Below are positions 1-8,832 of a stretch of 64,000 bases of DNA, one piece after another; position 1 is the first letter of the stretch, and each line of letters begins with the position of its first letter. The notes under the pieces were generated by a model. That model had not been told where the DNA came from and ran no database searches. It saw only the letters and a program-made list of their open reading frames with translations. Origin of the DNA: Massilia eurypsychrophila (GTDB lineage: Bacteria > Pseudomonadota > Gammaproteobacteria > Burkholderiales > Burkholderiaceae_D); assembly GCF_002760655.1 (NCBI RefSeq), contig NZ_PDOC01000008.1:1-64000 (forward strand). The letters run 5' to 3'. Position numbers and translations under genes: made by a program.

Positions 1-1
1 G

Positions 2-91
2 GTCAAAGAAGTACACCTCAATCCTGACGTGTCGATCAACGAAGCAACAATGCCGGCGTCGAATATGCCAGCGTTTAAAAAGGCGGCTTAG
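2..91 (+). CDS. 3' end of an unrecognised CDS (partial)
   Basis: An open frame enters from the left edge and ends at TAG (89-91), giving about 29 C-terminal residues with a short MPASNMPAFKKAA tail. I do not recognise the family. It is called only because the frame is open to the window edge and stops just before an intergenic repeat, so it may be fortuitous. Confidence 0.35.
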   Translation, partial: VKEVHLNPDVSINEATMPASNMPAFKKAA

Positions 92-128
92 CGGCTGCTG
101 ACACGACAACTAGCTTGACAACCATCGG

Positions 129-179
129 ATGTCAGACCTGACCCCAGCAAAATGTCCGAATGTCAGACCTGACCCCAGC
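129..179. repeat. Intergenic repeat, family A (two tandem half-units)
   Basis: The 20-mer ATGTCAGACCTGACCCCAGC occurs at 129-148 and again at 160-179, a 31-bp period. The second copy is preceded by AAATGTCCGA. The same core with ACACC in place of ACCCC recurs three times at 3569-3674. The element sits in the upstream region of the ridA-like gene. Confidence 0.8.
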
Positions 180-246
180 GAGTGGTGGGCAGCGAAGCGT
201 GCCGGACGTACAATACCGTCTTTCTTTTATCAAATCAGGATCGATC

Positions 247-708
247 ATGTCCGTTTACCAAAAACTCGAAGAACTCAACATCACCCTGGCGCCGCCGGCA
301 GCGCCCGTCGCCGCGTATGTGATGTATGTGCAAACCGGTAACTTGATCTTTCTGTCGGGACATATCGCCAAGAACCCGGACGGCACACCGAACGTCGGCC
401 AGCTGGGCAAGAACAAGACCACCGAAGAAGGCAAGCAGGCCGCGCGCACCATCGCCATCGACCTGGTCGGCACGCTGCAGGAAGCCGTCGGCGGCGACCT
501 GACCCGCGTCACGCGCATCGTCAAGCTGATGAGCCTGGTGAACTCGACGCCCGACTACACCGAACACCACCTGGTCACCAACGGCGCCTCCGAGCTGCTC
601 GGCGAACTCTTCGGCGACGCCGGCAAGCACGCCCGCTCGGCTTTCGGCGTGGCGCAGGTGCCGCGCGGCGCCTGCGTCGAGATTGAAATGATCGTCGAAG
701 TGGCGTAA
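247..708 (+). CDS. RidA/YjgF-family protein
   Basis: 153-residue RidA-like protein. The family includes enamine/imine deaminases that clear reactive 2-aminoacrylate, but this longer (about 150 aa) branch is not biochemically uniform. The chorismate-mutase-like core is visible, with FLSGHIAKNPDG near residues 37-48 and a C-terminal VPRGACVEIEMIVEVA. ATG at 247 is preferred because AGGA lies at 237-240, six bases upstream; the frame stays open further upstream, but that would translate the repeat at 129-179. It stands alone, followed by a 122-bp gap. Its substrate cannot be read from sequence. Confidence 0.85.
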   Translation: MSVYQKLEELNITLAPPAAPVAAYVMYVQTGNLIFLSGHIAKNPDGTPNVGQLGKNKTTEEGKQAARTIAIDLVGTLQEAVGGDLTRVTRIVKLMSLVNSTPDYTEHHLVTNGASELLGELFGDAGKHARSAFGVAQVPRGACVEIEMIVEVA

Positions 709-783
709 GCGCCGCTTCCCTACCCATCCCGGACGGCGCTTATCCAGCGCTTTCCTTCGACGAGGCGGCCTACCCGGTTGCTT

Positions 784-789
784 TATAAT
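784..789 (+). promoter_or_regulatory. Probable -10 element of the aminotransferase gene
   Basis: A perfect TATAAT lies 41 bp upstream of the ATG at 831. No convincing -35 hexamer is seen 16-18 bp further up, so it may depend on an activator or the match may be chance. Confidence 0.4.
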
Positions 790-830
790 GGCCCAGCACC
801 CGCGCGGCCCTTTCCTTCTGTGAGACCAGC

Positions 831-2024
831 ATGAAAATTGAAAATCCAAACCCGATCACCTGGCACTTCGCCGACCGCGCCGCGGCCATGCAGAGTTCCT
901 TCATCCGCGAGATCCTGAAGGTGACCCAGCGTCCGGACATCATCTCGTTCGCCGGCGGCCTGCCGTCGGCCGACACCTTCCCGGTCGAGAAGATGAAGAG
1001 CGCGTTCGACAAGGTGCTCACCGAAAGCGGTCGCGTGGCGCTGCAGTACGGCCCGACCGACGGCTTCCCGCCGCTGCGCGAATGGATCGCCAATTCGCTC
1101 TCCACCGAAGGCTGCACCATCGCTCCCGAACAGGTGTTGATGACCTCCGGCTCGCAGCAGGCGCTCGACCTGATCGGCAAGGTGCTGATCGACGAAGGCA
1201 GCCGCGTGCTGGTCGAAACGCCGAGCTACCTCGGCGCACTGCAGGCGTTCTCTGTGTACCGCCCGGAATTCGCCTCGGTCGCCACCGACGAGCATGGCCT
1301 GGTGCCAAGCTCGATCGACGCCGTCGTCGAGGGCGCGCGCATGCTGTACGCGCTGCCGAACTTCCAGAACCCGACCGGCCGCAGCCTGTCCGTCGAGCGC
1401 CGCCAGGAACTGGTTGAAACGTGCGCCCGCCACAACCTGCCGCTGATCGAGGACGATCCGTACGGTGCGCTCAGCTACAAGGGTGAGCCTTACCCGAAAA
1501 TGCTGAACATGAATCCGGACGGCGTCATTTATATGGGCTCGTTCTCCAAGGTGCTCACGCCAGGCATCCGCCTCGGCTACGTGGTCGCCCCGCTGCCGCT
1601 GGTGCGCCGCCTCGAGCTGGCCAAGCAGGCGGCCGACCTGCACACCTCGCAGCTGACCCAGATGGTGGTGCACGAAGTGATCAAGGACGGCTTCCTGCAA
1701 GAGCACATCCCGACCATCCGCAATCTGTACGCCAAGCAGTGCCAGGCCATGCTCGACGCGATGAAGGAACACTTCCCATCGAACGTCAGCTGGACCAAGC
1801 CGGAAGGCGGCATGTTCATCTGGGTGCAGCTGCCGAAGCACATCGACGCGATGAAACTGCTCGACCAGGCGCTGGCCGCCAAGGTCGCCTTCGTGCCGGG
1901 CGCGCCGTTCTACGCCAACAAGCCGGAGATGAACACCTTGCGCCTGTCGTTCGTGACCGTCTCGCCGGCGCGCATCCAGGAAGGCATCGCCATCCTCGGC
2001 AAGCTGATCGCGGCGTTCAAGTAA
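831..2024 (+). CDS. PLP-dependent class I/II aminotransferase
   Basis: 397-residue fold-type I aminotransferase, close to the 2-aminoadipate/aromatic group (LysN/MocR-core type). It transfers amino groups between amino acids and 2-oxo acids in the cytoplasm. Visible features are FAGGLPS near residue 41, YGPTDG for the phosphate-binding region, NFQNPTG around 177-183, EDDPYG near 211, and the PLP Schiff-base lysine K240 in SFSKVLTPGIRLGY. There is no N-terminal GntR domain, so it is an enzyme and not a MocR regulator. It is a single gene behind its own TATAAT. The exact substrate is not resolvable. Confidence 0.9.
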   Translation: MKIENPNPITWHFADRAAAMQSSFIREILKVTQRPDIISFAGGLPSADTFPVEKMKSAFDKVLTESGRVALQYGPTDGFPPLREWIANSLSTEGCTIAPEQVLMTSGSQQALDLIGKVLIDEGSRVLVETPSYLGALQAFSVYRPEFASVATDEHGLVPSSIDAVVEGARMLYALPNFQNPTGRSLSVERRQELVETCARHNLPLIEDDPYGALSYKGEPYPKMLNMNPDGVIYMGSFSKVLTPGIRLGYVVAPLPLVRRLELAKQAADLHTSQLTQMVVHEVIKDGFLQEHIPTIRNLYAKQCQAMLDAMKEHFPSNVSWTKPEGGMFIWVQLPKHIDAMKLLDQALAAKVAFVPGAPFYANKPEMNTLRLSFVTVSPARIQEGIAILGKLIAAFK

Positions 2025-2036
2025 GCGTGCCAATTT

Positions 2037-2069
2037 GCGCAAAGTAAGCGCAAATTAAGCGCCAAGTAA
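2037..2069. repeat. Three tandem 11-bp repeats after the aminotransferase stop
   Basis: GCGCAAAGTAA, GCGCAAATTAA and GCGCCAAGTAA follow one another without gaps. The true stop context at 2019-2029 (AAGTAAGCGTG) resembles the unit, as if the stop region had been duplicated. Confidence 0.7.
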
Positions 2070-2093
2070 GCTTCAAACACGAGAAGTACACAT

Positions 2094-2118
2094 GCGTTCC
2101 CGGCGCCGCCGGGGACGC
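2094..2118. terminator. GC-rich hairpin, possible terminator
   Basis: GCGTTCCCGGC and GCCGGGGACGC pair at 10 of 11 positions around a 3-base loop, 70 bp after the aminotransferase stop. There is no T-run, so intrinsic termination is uncertain. Confidence 0.4.
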
Positions 2119-2241
2119 ACCTCAGCAACCATCCGTCAACCCATCGTTGTAATCGGCGGTTGCGTAGCTACAACAGCAAAGACTAACCTATGAGCAACAA
2201 TTCTTACCTGAAAAGATTACTTAAGGGTATGATTTTGTCGC

Positions 2242-3582
2242 ATGAGCTATTTCGCTTCACCCACCTTGTCGCCTCCCCGTGCGCCCGCCATCCTGATCGT
2301 CGACGACGCTGCCGCCAGCCTTGGCGTGCTGCGCACGATGATGAGCAAGCAGGGATACCAGACCTTCGTCGCCACCTCCGGCGAGCGCGCATTGTCGCTG
2401 GCGCAGCGGGTCCAGCCTGACCTGATTTTGCTCGATGTCGTCATGCCCGGCATGGACGGCCTTGAAACGTGCCGCCAGCTCAAAGGCGACGCCCACACCC
2501 AGAACATCCCCGTCATTTTCATGAGCGCCAAATCCGACACCGACGACATCGTCGCCGGCTTCGACATCGGCGCCGCCGACTACATCGGCAAGCCGCTGCG
2601 CATGGCCGAAGTGTGCGCCCGCGTGCGCGCCCAGCTGCAGATGCGCTGCACCAGCGCCGCCCAGAAGGAACAGGCCGACCGCCTGCGCATGATCGTCGAC
2701 GCCATGGACGAAGGGCTAATGGTGATCGAGGCGTCCGGGCGCATCCAGTACAGCAACCCGGCGTGCGAACGCTATCTCGGCTACGGCGCCGACGAACTGG
2801 CCGGCCACACGCTGCCCGAACTGCTCGGCGCCGCGCTGGCGCAGGAATACCTCGACTACTTCGCCGCCTGCGCCGCCGATCCGGCCGCGGCGCGCCCGGG
2901 CGGCGCGCGCGAAGTGCTGATCCGCCACCGCGACGGCGCCCTGCGCGCGATGGACCTGACGCTCACGCCAATGGTCGCCGACGAGCCGCTGTTCATCGGC
3001 CTGCTGCACGACATCACCCACCACAAGCGCTCCGAGACGGCGCTGCAGCACGCGGCGATGGTCGACCAGCTGACCCAGATCGCCAACCGCCGCCGCTTCG
3101 ACAGCTTCCTCGAGCAGGAGTGGCTGCGCGCCATCCGCAGCGGCCAGCCGCTGTCGCTGATCGTGCTCGACGTCGACCACTTCAAGCTGTACAACGACAC
3201 CCTCGGCCACGCCGCCGGCGACATCTGCCTGCAGCAGGTGGCCGCGGCGCTGCAGTCGCGCGCGCTGCGCACCACCGACCTGGCGGCGCGCTACGGCGGC
3301 GAGGAGTTCGTGCTGCTGTTCGCCGAGACGGCGCTGGCAACGGCCACCGCGCTGGCCGAGTCGATCCGCGCGCTGGTCGAATCGCTGAACCTGCCGCATC
3401 CGCGTTCGACCACCAGCGACTGGCTCACCGTCAGCATCGGCGTGGCCACCATCGTGCCGACCCAGTTCGACCGCATCGAAGAGTTCTTCGTCGCCGCCGA
3501 CCGCATGATGTACGCCGCCAAGGACGCCGGCCGCAACCGCGTGATGGCGCCAGGCGCGTCGCAACACTGGTGTCAGGTCTGA
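2242..3582 (+). CDS. Response regulator with PAS and GGDEF domains (diguanylate cyclase)
   Basis: 446 residues: receiver domain about 15-135 with phospho-acceptor D65 in LLDVVMPGMDG, a PAS domain about 150-265, and a GGDEF domain about 280-440 with an intact GGEEF active site at 352-356. An RTTD inhibitory I-site lies exactly five residues before GGEEF, so the enzyme should make c-di-GMP and be feedback-inhibited. No histidine kinase is adjacent, so its phosphodonor is an orphan or distant kinase. The last codons and stop (HWCQV-TGA) are encoded by the family A repeat at 3569-3596, so the original C-terminus may have been altered by insertion of the repeat. Confidence 0.92.
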   Translation: MSYFASPTLSPPRAPAILIVDDAAASLGVLRTMMSKQGYQTFVATSGERALSLAQRVQPDLILLDVVMPGMDGLETCRQLKGDAHTQNIPVIFMSAKSDTDDIVAGFDIGAADYIGKPLRMAEVCARVRAQLQMRCTSAAQKEQADRLRMIVDAMDEGLMVIEASGRIQYSNPACERYLGYGADELAGHTLPELLGAALAQEYLDYFAACAADPAAARPGGAREVLIRHRDGALRAMDLTLTPMVADEPLFIGLLHDITHHKRSETALQHAAMVDQLTQIANRRRFDSFLEQEWLRAIRSGQPLSLIVLDVDHFKLYNDTLGHAAGDICLQQVAAALQSRALRTTDLAARYGGEEFVLLFAETALATATALAESIRALVESLNLPHPRSTTSDWLTVSIGVATIVPTQFDRIEEFFVAADRMMYAAKDAGRNRVMAPGASQHWCQV

Positions 3583-3674
3583 CATTCGGACATTTCCAAC
3601 TTCGAAATGTCCGAATGTCAGACCTGACACCGGCCCTTGCAACTTCGAAATGTCCGAATGTCAGACCTGACACC
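3569..3674. repeat. Intergenic repeat, family A (inverted pair plus a third direct copy)
   Basis: A 28-bp unit, GAAATGTCCGAATGTCAGAC + CTGACACC, occurs inverted at 3569-3596, direct at 3604-3631 and direct at 3647-3674. The first two form a perfect 28-bp stem with a 7-base loop. The left arm overlaps the stop codon of the GGDEF gene. GGCCCTTGCAACTTC linkers are also repeated between units. The stem could act as a terminator or transcript-stabilising structure. Confidence 0.9.
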
Positions 3675-3724
3675 GGCCCTTCACCGGCCCTTGGCCGGCT
3701 CGGGCTGCATCGACTTATCGGCGC

Positions 3725-3730
3725 TATAAT
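3725..3730 (+). promoter_or_regulatory. Probable -10 element of dapC-dapD
   Basis: Perfect TATAAT followed by GGCC, 38 bp before the dapC GTG, in the same context as the TATAATGGCC at 784. No clear -35 hexamer is visible. Confidence 0.45.
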
Positions 3731-3768
3731 GGCCAAGCAACGTCACACACGCTAACCCTGGTACCGCC

Positions 3769-5009
3769 GTGAACCCACATCTCGACAAGCTGCACCCTTA
3801 CCCGTTCGAAAAACTGCGCCAGCTGTTCGCCGAAGTCACGCCCAATCCCGATTACCAGCCCATCAGCCTGGGCATGGGCGAGCCGAAGCACCCTACGCCG
3901 CCGTTCATCCACAAGGCGCTGACGCACAGCCTGCACGGCCTGGCGAGCTACCCGAGCACGGTCGGCAGCGAGCCGCTGCGCGCCGCGATCGCCGCCTGGC
4001 TCGAGCGCCGCTACGGCGTGCCGCCACTTGACGCGGCCAGCCAGGTGCTGCCGGTGAACGGCTCGCGCGAGGCGCTGTTCGCCATCGCCCACTGCGTCAT
4101 CGATCCGTCCAGGCGCGCGCTGGTGATGTGCCCGAACCCGTTCTATCAAATCTACGAAGGCGCCGCCTACCTGGCCGGCGCCGAGCCGTACTTCGTCAAC
4201 TCCGACCCGGCGCGCAATTTCGCCTGCGACTACGCCAGCGTGCCGGCCGAAGTGTGGCCGCGCGTGCAGCTGCTGTACCTGTGCTCACCCGGCAACCCGA
4301 CCGGCGCGATCCTGTCGCTCGACGACTGGAAAACCCTGTTCGCGCTGGCCGACAAGCACGGCTTCGTCATCGCCGCCGACGAGTGCTATTCGGAGATCTA
4401 TCACGGCAGCACGCCGCCGTTGGGCGCGCTGGAAGCGGCGCACCAGTTAGGCCGCAGCGGCGGCGCGCAACCGTACGCCAACCTGGTGGTGTTTTCCAGC
4501 CTGTCGAAGCGCTCCAACGTGCCAGGCATGCGCTCGGGCTTCGTCGCCGGCGACCCGGCCGTCATCAAGAAATTCCTCCTCTACCGCACCTACAGCGGCG
4601 GCGCCATGTCGCCGCCGGTGCAGGCAGCGTCGATCGCCGCCTGGGGCGACGAGACCCATGTGCAGGAGAACCGCGCCAAGTACAAGGAGAAGTTCGCGCT
4701 GGTGACGCCGCTGCTGCGCGAGGTGCTCGACGTCGAGCTGCCCGACGCCGGTTTCTACCTGTGGGCCGACGTGCGCAAAAGCGGCCTGTCGGACACCGAA
4801 TTTGCCCGCCGCCTGTATGCCGAATACAATGTCACGGTACTGCCGGGCAGCTACCTGGCGCGCGAGGCGCATGGCGCCAACCCGGGCAAGAACCGCATCC
4901 GCATGGCGCTGGTCGCCGAAGTCGACGAGGGGCTCGAAGCGGCCCAGCGCATCGTCCAGTTTTGCCGCGCGCTCAAGTCATCCACACATCCACTACATAA
5001 GCAGACATC

Positions 5010-5013
<4 letters not shown>
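3769..5013 (+). CDS. dapC: N-succinyldiaminopimelate aminotransferase
   Basis: 414-residue PLP aminotransferase of the succinylase branch of lysine/diaminopimelate synthesis. It converts N-succinyl-2-amino-6-oxopimelate to N-succinyl-LL-2,6-diaminopimelate with glutamate. The start is GTG. The N-terminal [16 protein letters not shown] and [13 protein letters not shown] are typical of proteobacterial DapC, and K247 in [16 protein letters not shown] is the PLP lysine. Its stop overlaps the dapD start (ATGA), so the two are translationally coupled. The pathway context makes the call strong. Confidence 0.95.
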
Positions 5014-5837
<824 letters not shown>

Positions 5838-5867
5838 GCTGGACAACGATATGCACACGGGAGACCA

Positions 5868-7016
5868 ATGATGGCGATGGACCGCTTGTTCCAGCTGATG
5901 AAAGAGAAGAACGCGTCGGACATGTTCTTTGCCGTGAATTCGCCGGTGCATATCAAGATCAACGGGAACCTCATCCCGATCAACCAGCAAAAGCTCGAGC
6001 CGGACAACATCGAGTCGCTGCTGGCGGAAATCGCCACGCCGGCGCAGATGGAAGAGCTCAGGCGAGACAACGAACTCAATATGGGCATCTCGGTGCCCAA
6101 CCTGGGGCGCTTCCGCTTGTCGGCGTTTCGCCAGCGTGGCTCGATCTCGGCGGTGTTTCGCTTCGTGCCGGCGAATATCCCGGCGCTGGGCGACCTTGGC
6201 CTGCCATCGATCCTGTCCGAACTGATCATGGAAAAGCGCGGCCTGCTGCTGCTGGTGGGCGCCACCGGTTCCGGCAAGTCGACCACGATCGCCTCGATGC
6301 TGGACCACCGCAACGAACTGCGCGCCGGCCATATCCTGACGCTGGAAGACCCGATCGAATACCTCTTCAAGAACAAGAAGTCGATCGTCAACCAGCGCGA
6401 GATCGGCAGCGACGCGGCCAGCTTCGGGGTGGCGCTGCGCAACTCGATGCGGCAGGCGCCCGACTGCATCCTGATCGGCGAAATCCGCGACAAGGAAACC
6501 ATGGCGGCGGCGCTGGCGTATGCGCAGTCGGGCCACCTGGTGCTGGCGACGCTGCATGCCAATAACAGCTACAACGCGCTGAACCGCATCATCAGCTTCT
6601 ACCCGATCGAGAACCGGCCGGCGCTGCTGCAGGACCTGTCGTCGGCGGTGAAGGCAATCGTCTCGCAGCGGCTGGTGCGCTCGAGCGCCGGCGGCATCCG
6701 CCAGGCCGCGGTGGAAGTAATGGTCAACACCCGCTACGTGGCCGACCTGATCGAAAAAGGCGAAATCGGCCAGATCAAGGAGGCGATGGAAAAGAGCCTG
6801 TCGCCAGGCTCGCAGACGTTCGAGGCGGCGCTGCTGGCACTGGTGCAAAGCGGCCTGGTGTCGCAGGAAGAAGCGCTGGCGAACGCCGATTCGGCGACCA
6901 ACCTGCTTTGGCTGCTCAACAACGGACCGGAGAGCAAACACGCGCAGCAGGAACCGGAAGCGGCCAAGCCGGCTGACGAAGGCACCTCGTTCACCGAGTT
7001 CACCCTCAATACCTGA
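5868..7016 (+). CDS. pilU: Type IV pilus retraction ATPase, PilT/PilU family
   Basis: 382-residue GspE-superfamily ATPase. It shows the PilT-type N-terminal domain (1-100), Walker A GATGSGKST with K137, an Asp box, Walker B LIGEIRDKET and the His box TLHANNSYNALNRI. An extended C-terminal tail of about 40 residues favours PilU over PilT. It would act at the inner membrane base of type IV pili in retraction and twitching. GGGAG sits five bases before the chosen ATG at 5868; a second in-frame ATG follows at once. It lies 30 bp after dapD on the same strand, so it may be cotranscribed. Confidence 0.88.
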   Translation: MMAMDRLFQLMKEKNASDMFFAVNSPVHIKINGNLIPINQQKLEPDNIESLLAEIATPAQMEELRRDNELNMGISVPNLGRFRLSAFRQRGSISAVFRFVPANIPALGDLGLPSILSELIMEKRGLLLLVGATGSGKSTTIASMLDHRNELRAGHILTLEDPIEYLFKNKKSIVNQREIGSDAASFGVALRNSMRQAPDCILIGEIRDKETMAAALAYAQSGHLVLATLHANNSYNALNRIISFYPIENRPALLQDLSSAVKAIVSQRLVRSSAGGIRQAAVEVMVNTRYVADLIEKGEIGQIKEAMEKSLSPGSQTFEAALLALVQSGLVSQEEALANADSATNLLWLLNNGPESKHAQQEPEAAKPADEGTSFTEFTLNT

Positions 7017-7026
7017 AGCGCGCAGC

Positions 7027-7209
7027 CTAAGCCGTCAGCCCCAGTTGGCGGCGCACGTCGCCCACCTTTTCCCCGACCGCCTCGATCGCCCGAGCGAGGC
7101 GGTCGCGGCTTACACCAAGTTCTTTCGACCAGTATTCGATCTCCGACTCGACATTGACGTTGATGCGGTCGTAGTCCTGCGGCCCTGGCTCCAGCGGATT
7201 GTCGGACAT
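7027..7209 (-). CDS. DUF3606 family small protein
   Basis: 60 residues, acidic and basic mixed, with the DUF3606 pattern DYDRINVNVESEIEYWSKEL followed by a helix ending DVRRQLG. The function of this family is unknown. A strong GGGGAAA lies just upstream of the ATG. It is convergent with pilU, with 10 bp between stops. Confidence 0.8.
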   Translation of the reverse strand: MSDNPLEPGPQDYDRINVNVESEIEYWSKELGVSRDRLARAIEAVGEKVGDVRRQLGLTA

Positions 7210-7366
7210 GGCGTTTCCCCTTCATCGTGATTGGACAGGCCGACAATGCCAGCGATTTGGCGCGGCCACAGTTCGATGACGCACTCACCGTTAAGTATCG
7301 AACGTTCGTGAACAAGCTCCGGCAGTACTATCTGTTCAGGACAAATACAAACGACGGAGATTAGGC

Positions 7367-7903
7367 ATGGACTCGATCAACAAGAATCAACCGGAAGAAA
7401 ATCGCAAGGACCTCGCGGGCAAGGAGGCCATCGACAGGCTGAAGGAGATGGTCGAGGACGCCGAGACGTGCTTCTTCTGCACCGCCGACGTTTCGGGCGA
7501 AACGGGCGGCACGCGGCCGATGAGCGTGCGCGACGTCGACGACCAGGGCAACCTGTGGTTCCTCAGCGCCTCGGACAGCCACAAGAACGCATCGATCGCC
7601 GCCGATCCGGCGGTGCGCCTGTTTTTCCAGGGTTCCAAGCACGCCGTATTCCTCAGCATGAACGGCGCCGCCACCATCACGCGCGACAAGGCGGTCATCA
7701 AGAAGCTGTGGGGCTTCGTGCTGAAGACCTGGTTCACCGAAGGCGAGGACGATCCGCGCATCACCGCCATCAAGGTCACGCCGAACGATGCCTACTACTG
7801 GGACAACAAGCACGGCAGCGCTGTGGCCGGCGCCAAGATGCTGATCGGCGCCGTAGTCGGCACGACGCTCGACGATTCAATCGAAGGCAAGCTCAAGCCC
7901 TAG
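7367..7903 (+). CDS. Pyridoxamine 5'-phosphate oxidase-like (general stress protein 26 type)
   Basis: 178-residue split-barrel flavin-binding family protein. GGTRPMSVRDVDDQGNLWFL and DSHKNASIAADPAVRLFF are characteristic of the general stress protein 26 subgroup. Homologues bind FMN or FAD; their substrates are mostly unknown. GGAGATT precedes the ATG. It is a monocistronic gene near DUF3606, a pairing plausible for stress-response genes. Confidence 0.85.
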   Translation: MDSINKNQPEENRKDLAGKEAIDRLKEMVEDAETCFFCTADVSGETGGTRPMSVRDVDDQGNLWFLSASDSHKNASIAADPAVRLFFQGSKHAVFLSMNGAATITRDKAVIKKLWGFVLKTWFTEGEDDPRITAIKVTPNDAYYWDNKHGSAVAGAKMLIGAVVGTTLDDSIEGKLKP

Positions 7904-7926
7904 TCGAACGACGTCGCCGACGAGCT

Positions 7927-7955
7927 CGTGTACGTTTGGCGGCACTGACCCCGCT
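7927..7955. repeat. Intergenic repeat, family B (single half)
   Basis: CGTGTACGTTTGGCGGCACT followed by GACCCCGCT is a near match to the right arm of the palindromes at 25262-25291 and 26604-26632. No left arm is visible here, so it is a solitary or decayed half-element. Confidence 0.65.
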
Positions 7956-8062
7956 GGAATTGCTGGAATTGCGAATTGCACGGTTTTTGCGCACGCCGTA
8001 CGACTGCCGCGCGCTGCGGCCTGTGCTACGCTATCGCAATGGCGTTCATGCAGGAGCTCGCG

Positions 8063-8482
8063 ATGGCAATCGAACTGGACCACTTCATCGTCTCGTGCCG
8101 CAACCGGGGCGCTTCGGCCAAACTGCTTGCCGAACTGCTCGGCGTACCGTGGGAAGAAACCTCGTTCGCCGTGTTCTCGCCGGTCTACATCAACGACGGC
8201 CTGACCCTCGATTTCCAGCAGACCGAGGAAGCCTATCCGATCGCCCACTACTGCTTCCGCGTCAGCCAACACGAGTTCGATGCCATCCTCGCGCGCATCC
8301 AGGCCGCCGGTATTGCCTATCGCAGCAACGTGCGCGGCCCGGTCGACATGAAAATCAACAAGGACTACGGCGGCGACATGATCTACTGGAACGAGCCGGA
8401 CGGGCACCAGTGGGAAATCCTGACAGTCAGCTACGCGCGCCAGGCCGGCCCCGCTATCGAAGCGTCCAGGACGAAAAGCTGA
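8063..8482 (+). CDS. VOC superfamily (glyoxalase/bleomycin-resistance-like) protein
   Basis: 139-residue single VOC protein beginning MAIELDHFIVSCRNR and ending with the metal-site-like NEPDGHQWEILT. Family members are metal-dependent lyases, dioxygenases or resistance proteins; the reaction here cannot be assigned. The start at 8063 is chosen for AGGAG at 8052-8056; the frame is open further upstream. Its 3' end overlaps the convergent NTF2-like gene by 29 bp. Confidence 0.85.
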   Translation: MAIELDHFIVSCRNRGASAKLLAELLGVPWEETSFAVFSPVYINDGLTLDFQQTEEAYPIAHYCFRVSQHEFDAILARIQAAGIAYRSNVRGPVDMKINKDYGGDMIYWNEPDGHQWEILTVSYARQAGPAIEASRTKS

Positions 8483-8810
8483 ACAGAAAACTGCCGTCCG
8501 ATTGCTGAACCAGGATATCGAGAAACGAATGTTTTTCGCCGTGCCGGCCGCTGGCGGTCGCCGTCGCGTGCACGACCGGCGGAAAGAAGAAGAATTTTCG
8601 CGGTCCGATGCGCCGCCTGTCGCGCTCTTTCACGGCAGGCAGCTTGCTGTAGTAGGCGGCGATGGCATCGCGTCCACGCAAAGTCTGCCCGGTCGGCAGC
8701 AGAACCGATGCATCTTCGGCATACAACAACGCCAGGCGCATACCGTCGCCAGCCGCGCGCCCCGCATCCCAATCGTCCACCAGTTCTCTGAGCGGTTCCG
8801 GTATTTCCAT
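8454..8810 (-). CDS. NTF2-like / SnoaL-type small protein
   Basis: 118 residues with the cone-fold pattern of the DUF4440/SgcJ-type nuclear transport factor 2 family: MRLALLYAEDASVLLPTG, then GRDAIAAYYSKLP. These proteins are small-molecule binding or isomerase-like. GGGGGA lies just upstream of the ATG. It starts 22 bp after the MOSC/ATL gene on the same strand, so the two probably form an operon. Confidence 0.72.
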   Translation of the reverse strand: MEIPEPLRELVDDWDAGRAAGDGMRLALLYAEDASVLLPTGQTLRGRDAIAAYYSKLPAVKERDRRRIGPRKFFFFPPVVHATATASGRHGEKHSFLDILVQQSDGSFLFSFSSWTLR

Positions 8811-8832
8811 TTCGTCCCCCTTGCTGATCGAT

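Noticed and set aside
7285-7296. TCACCGTTAAGT shared with the inverted repeat at 30974-31056
   Set aside because: Only 12 bases match and no inverted partner is present, so it is probably chance.
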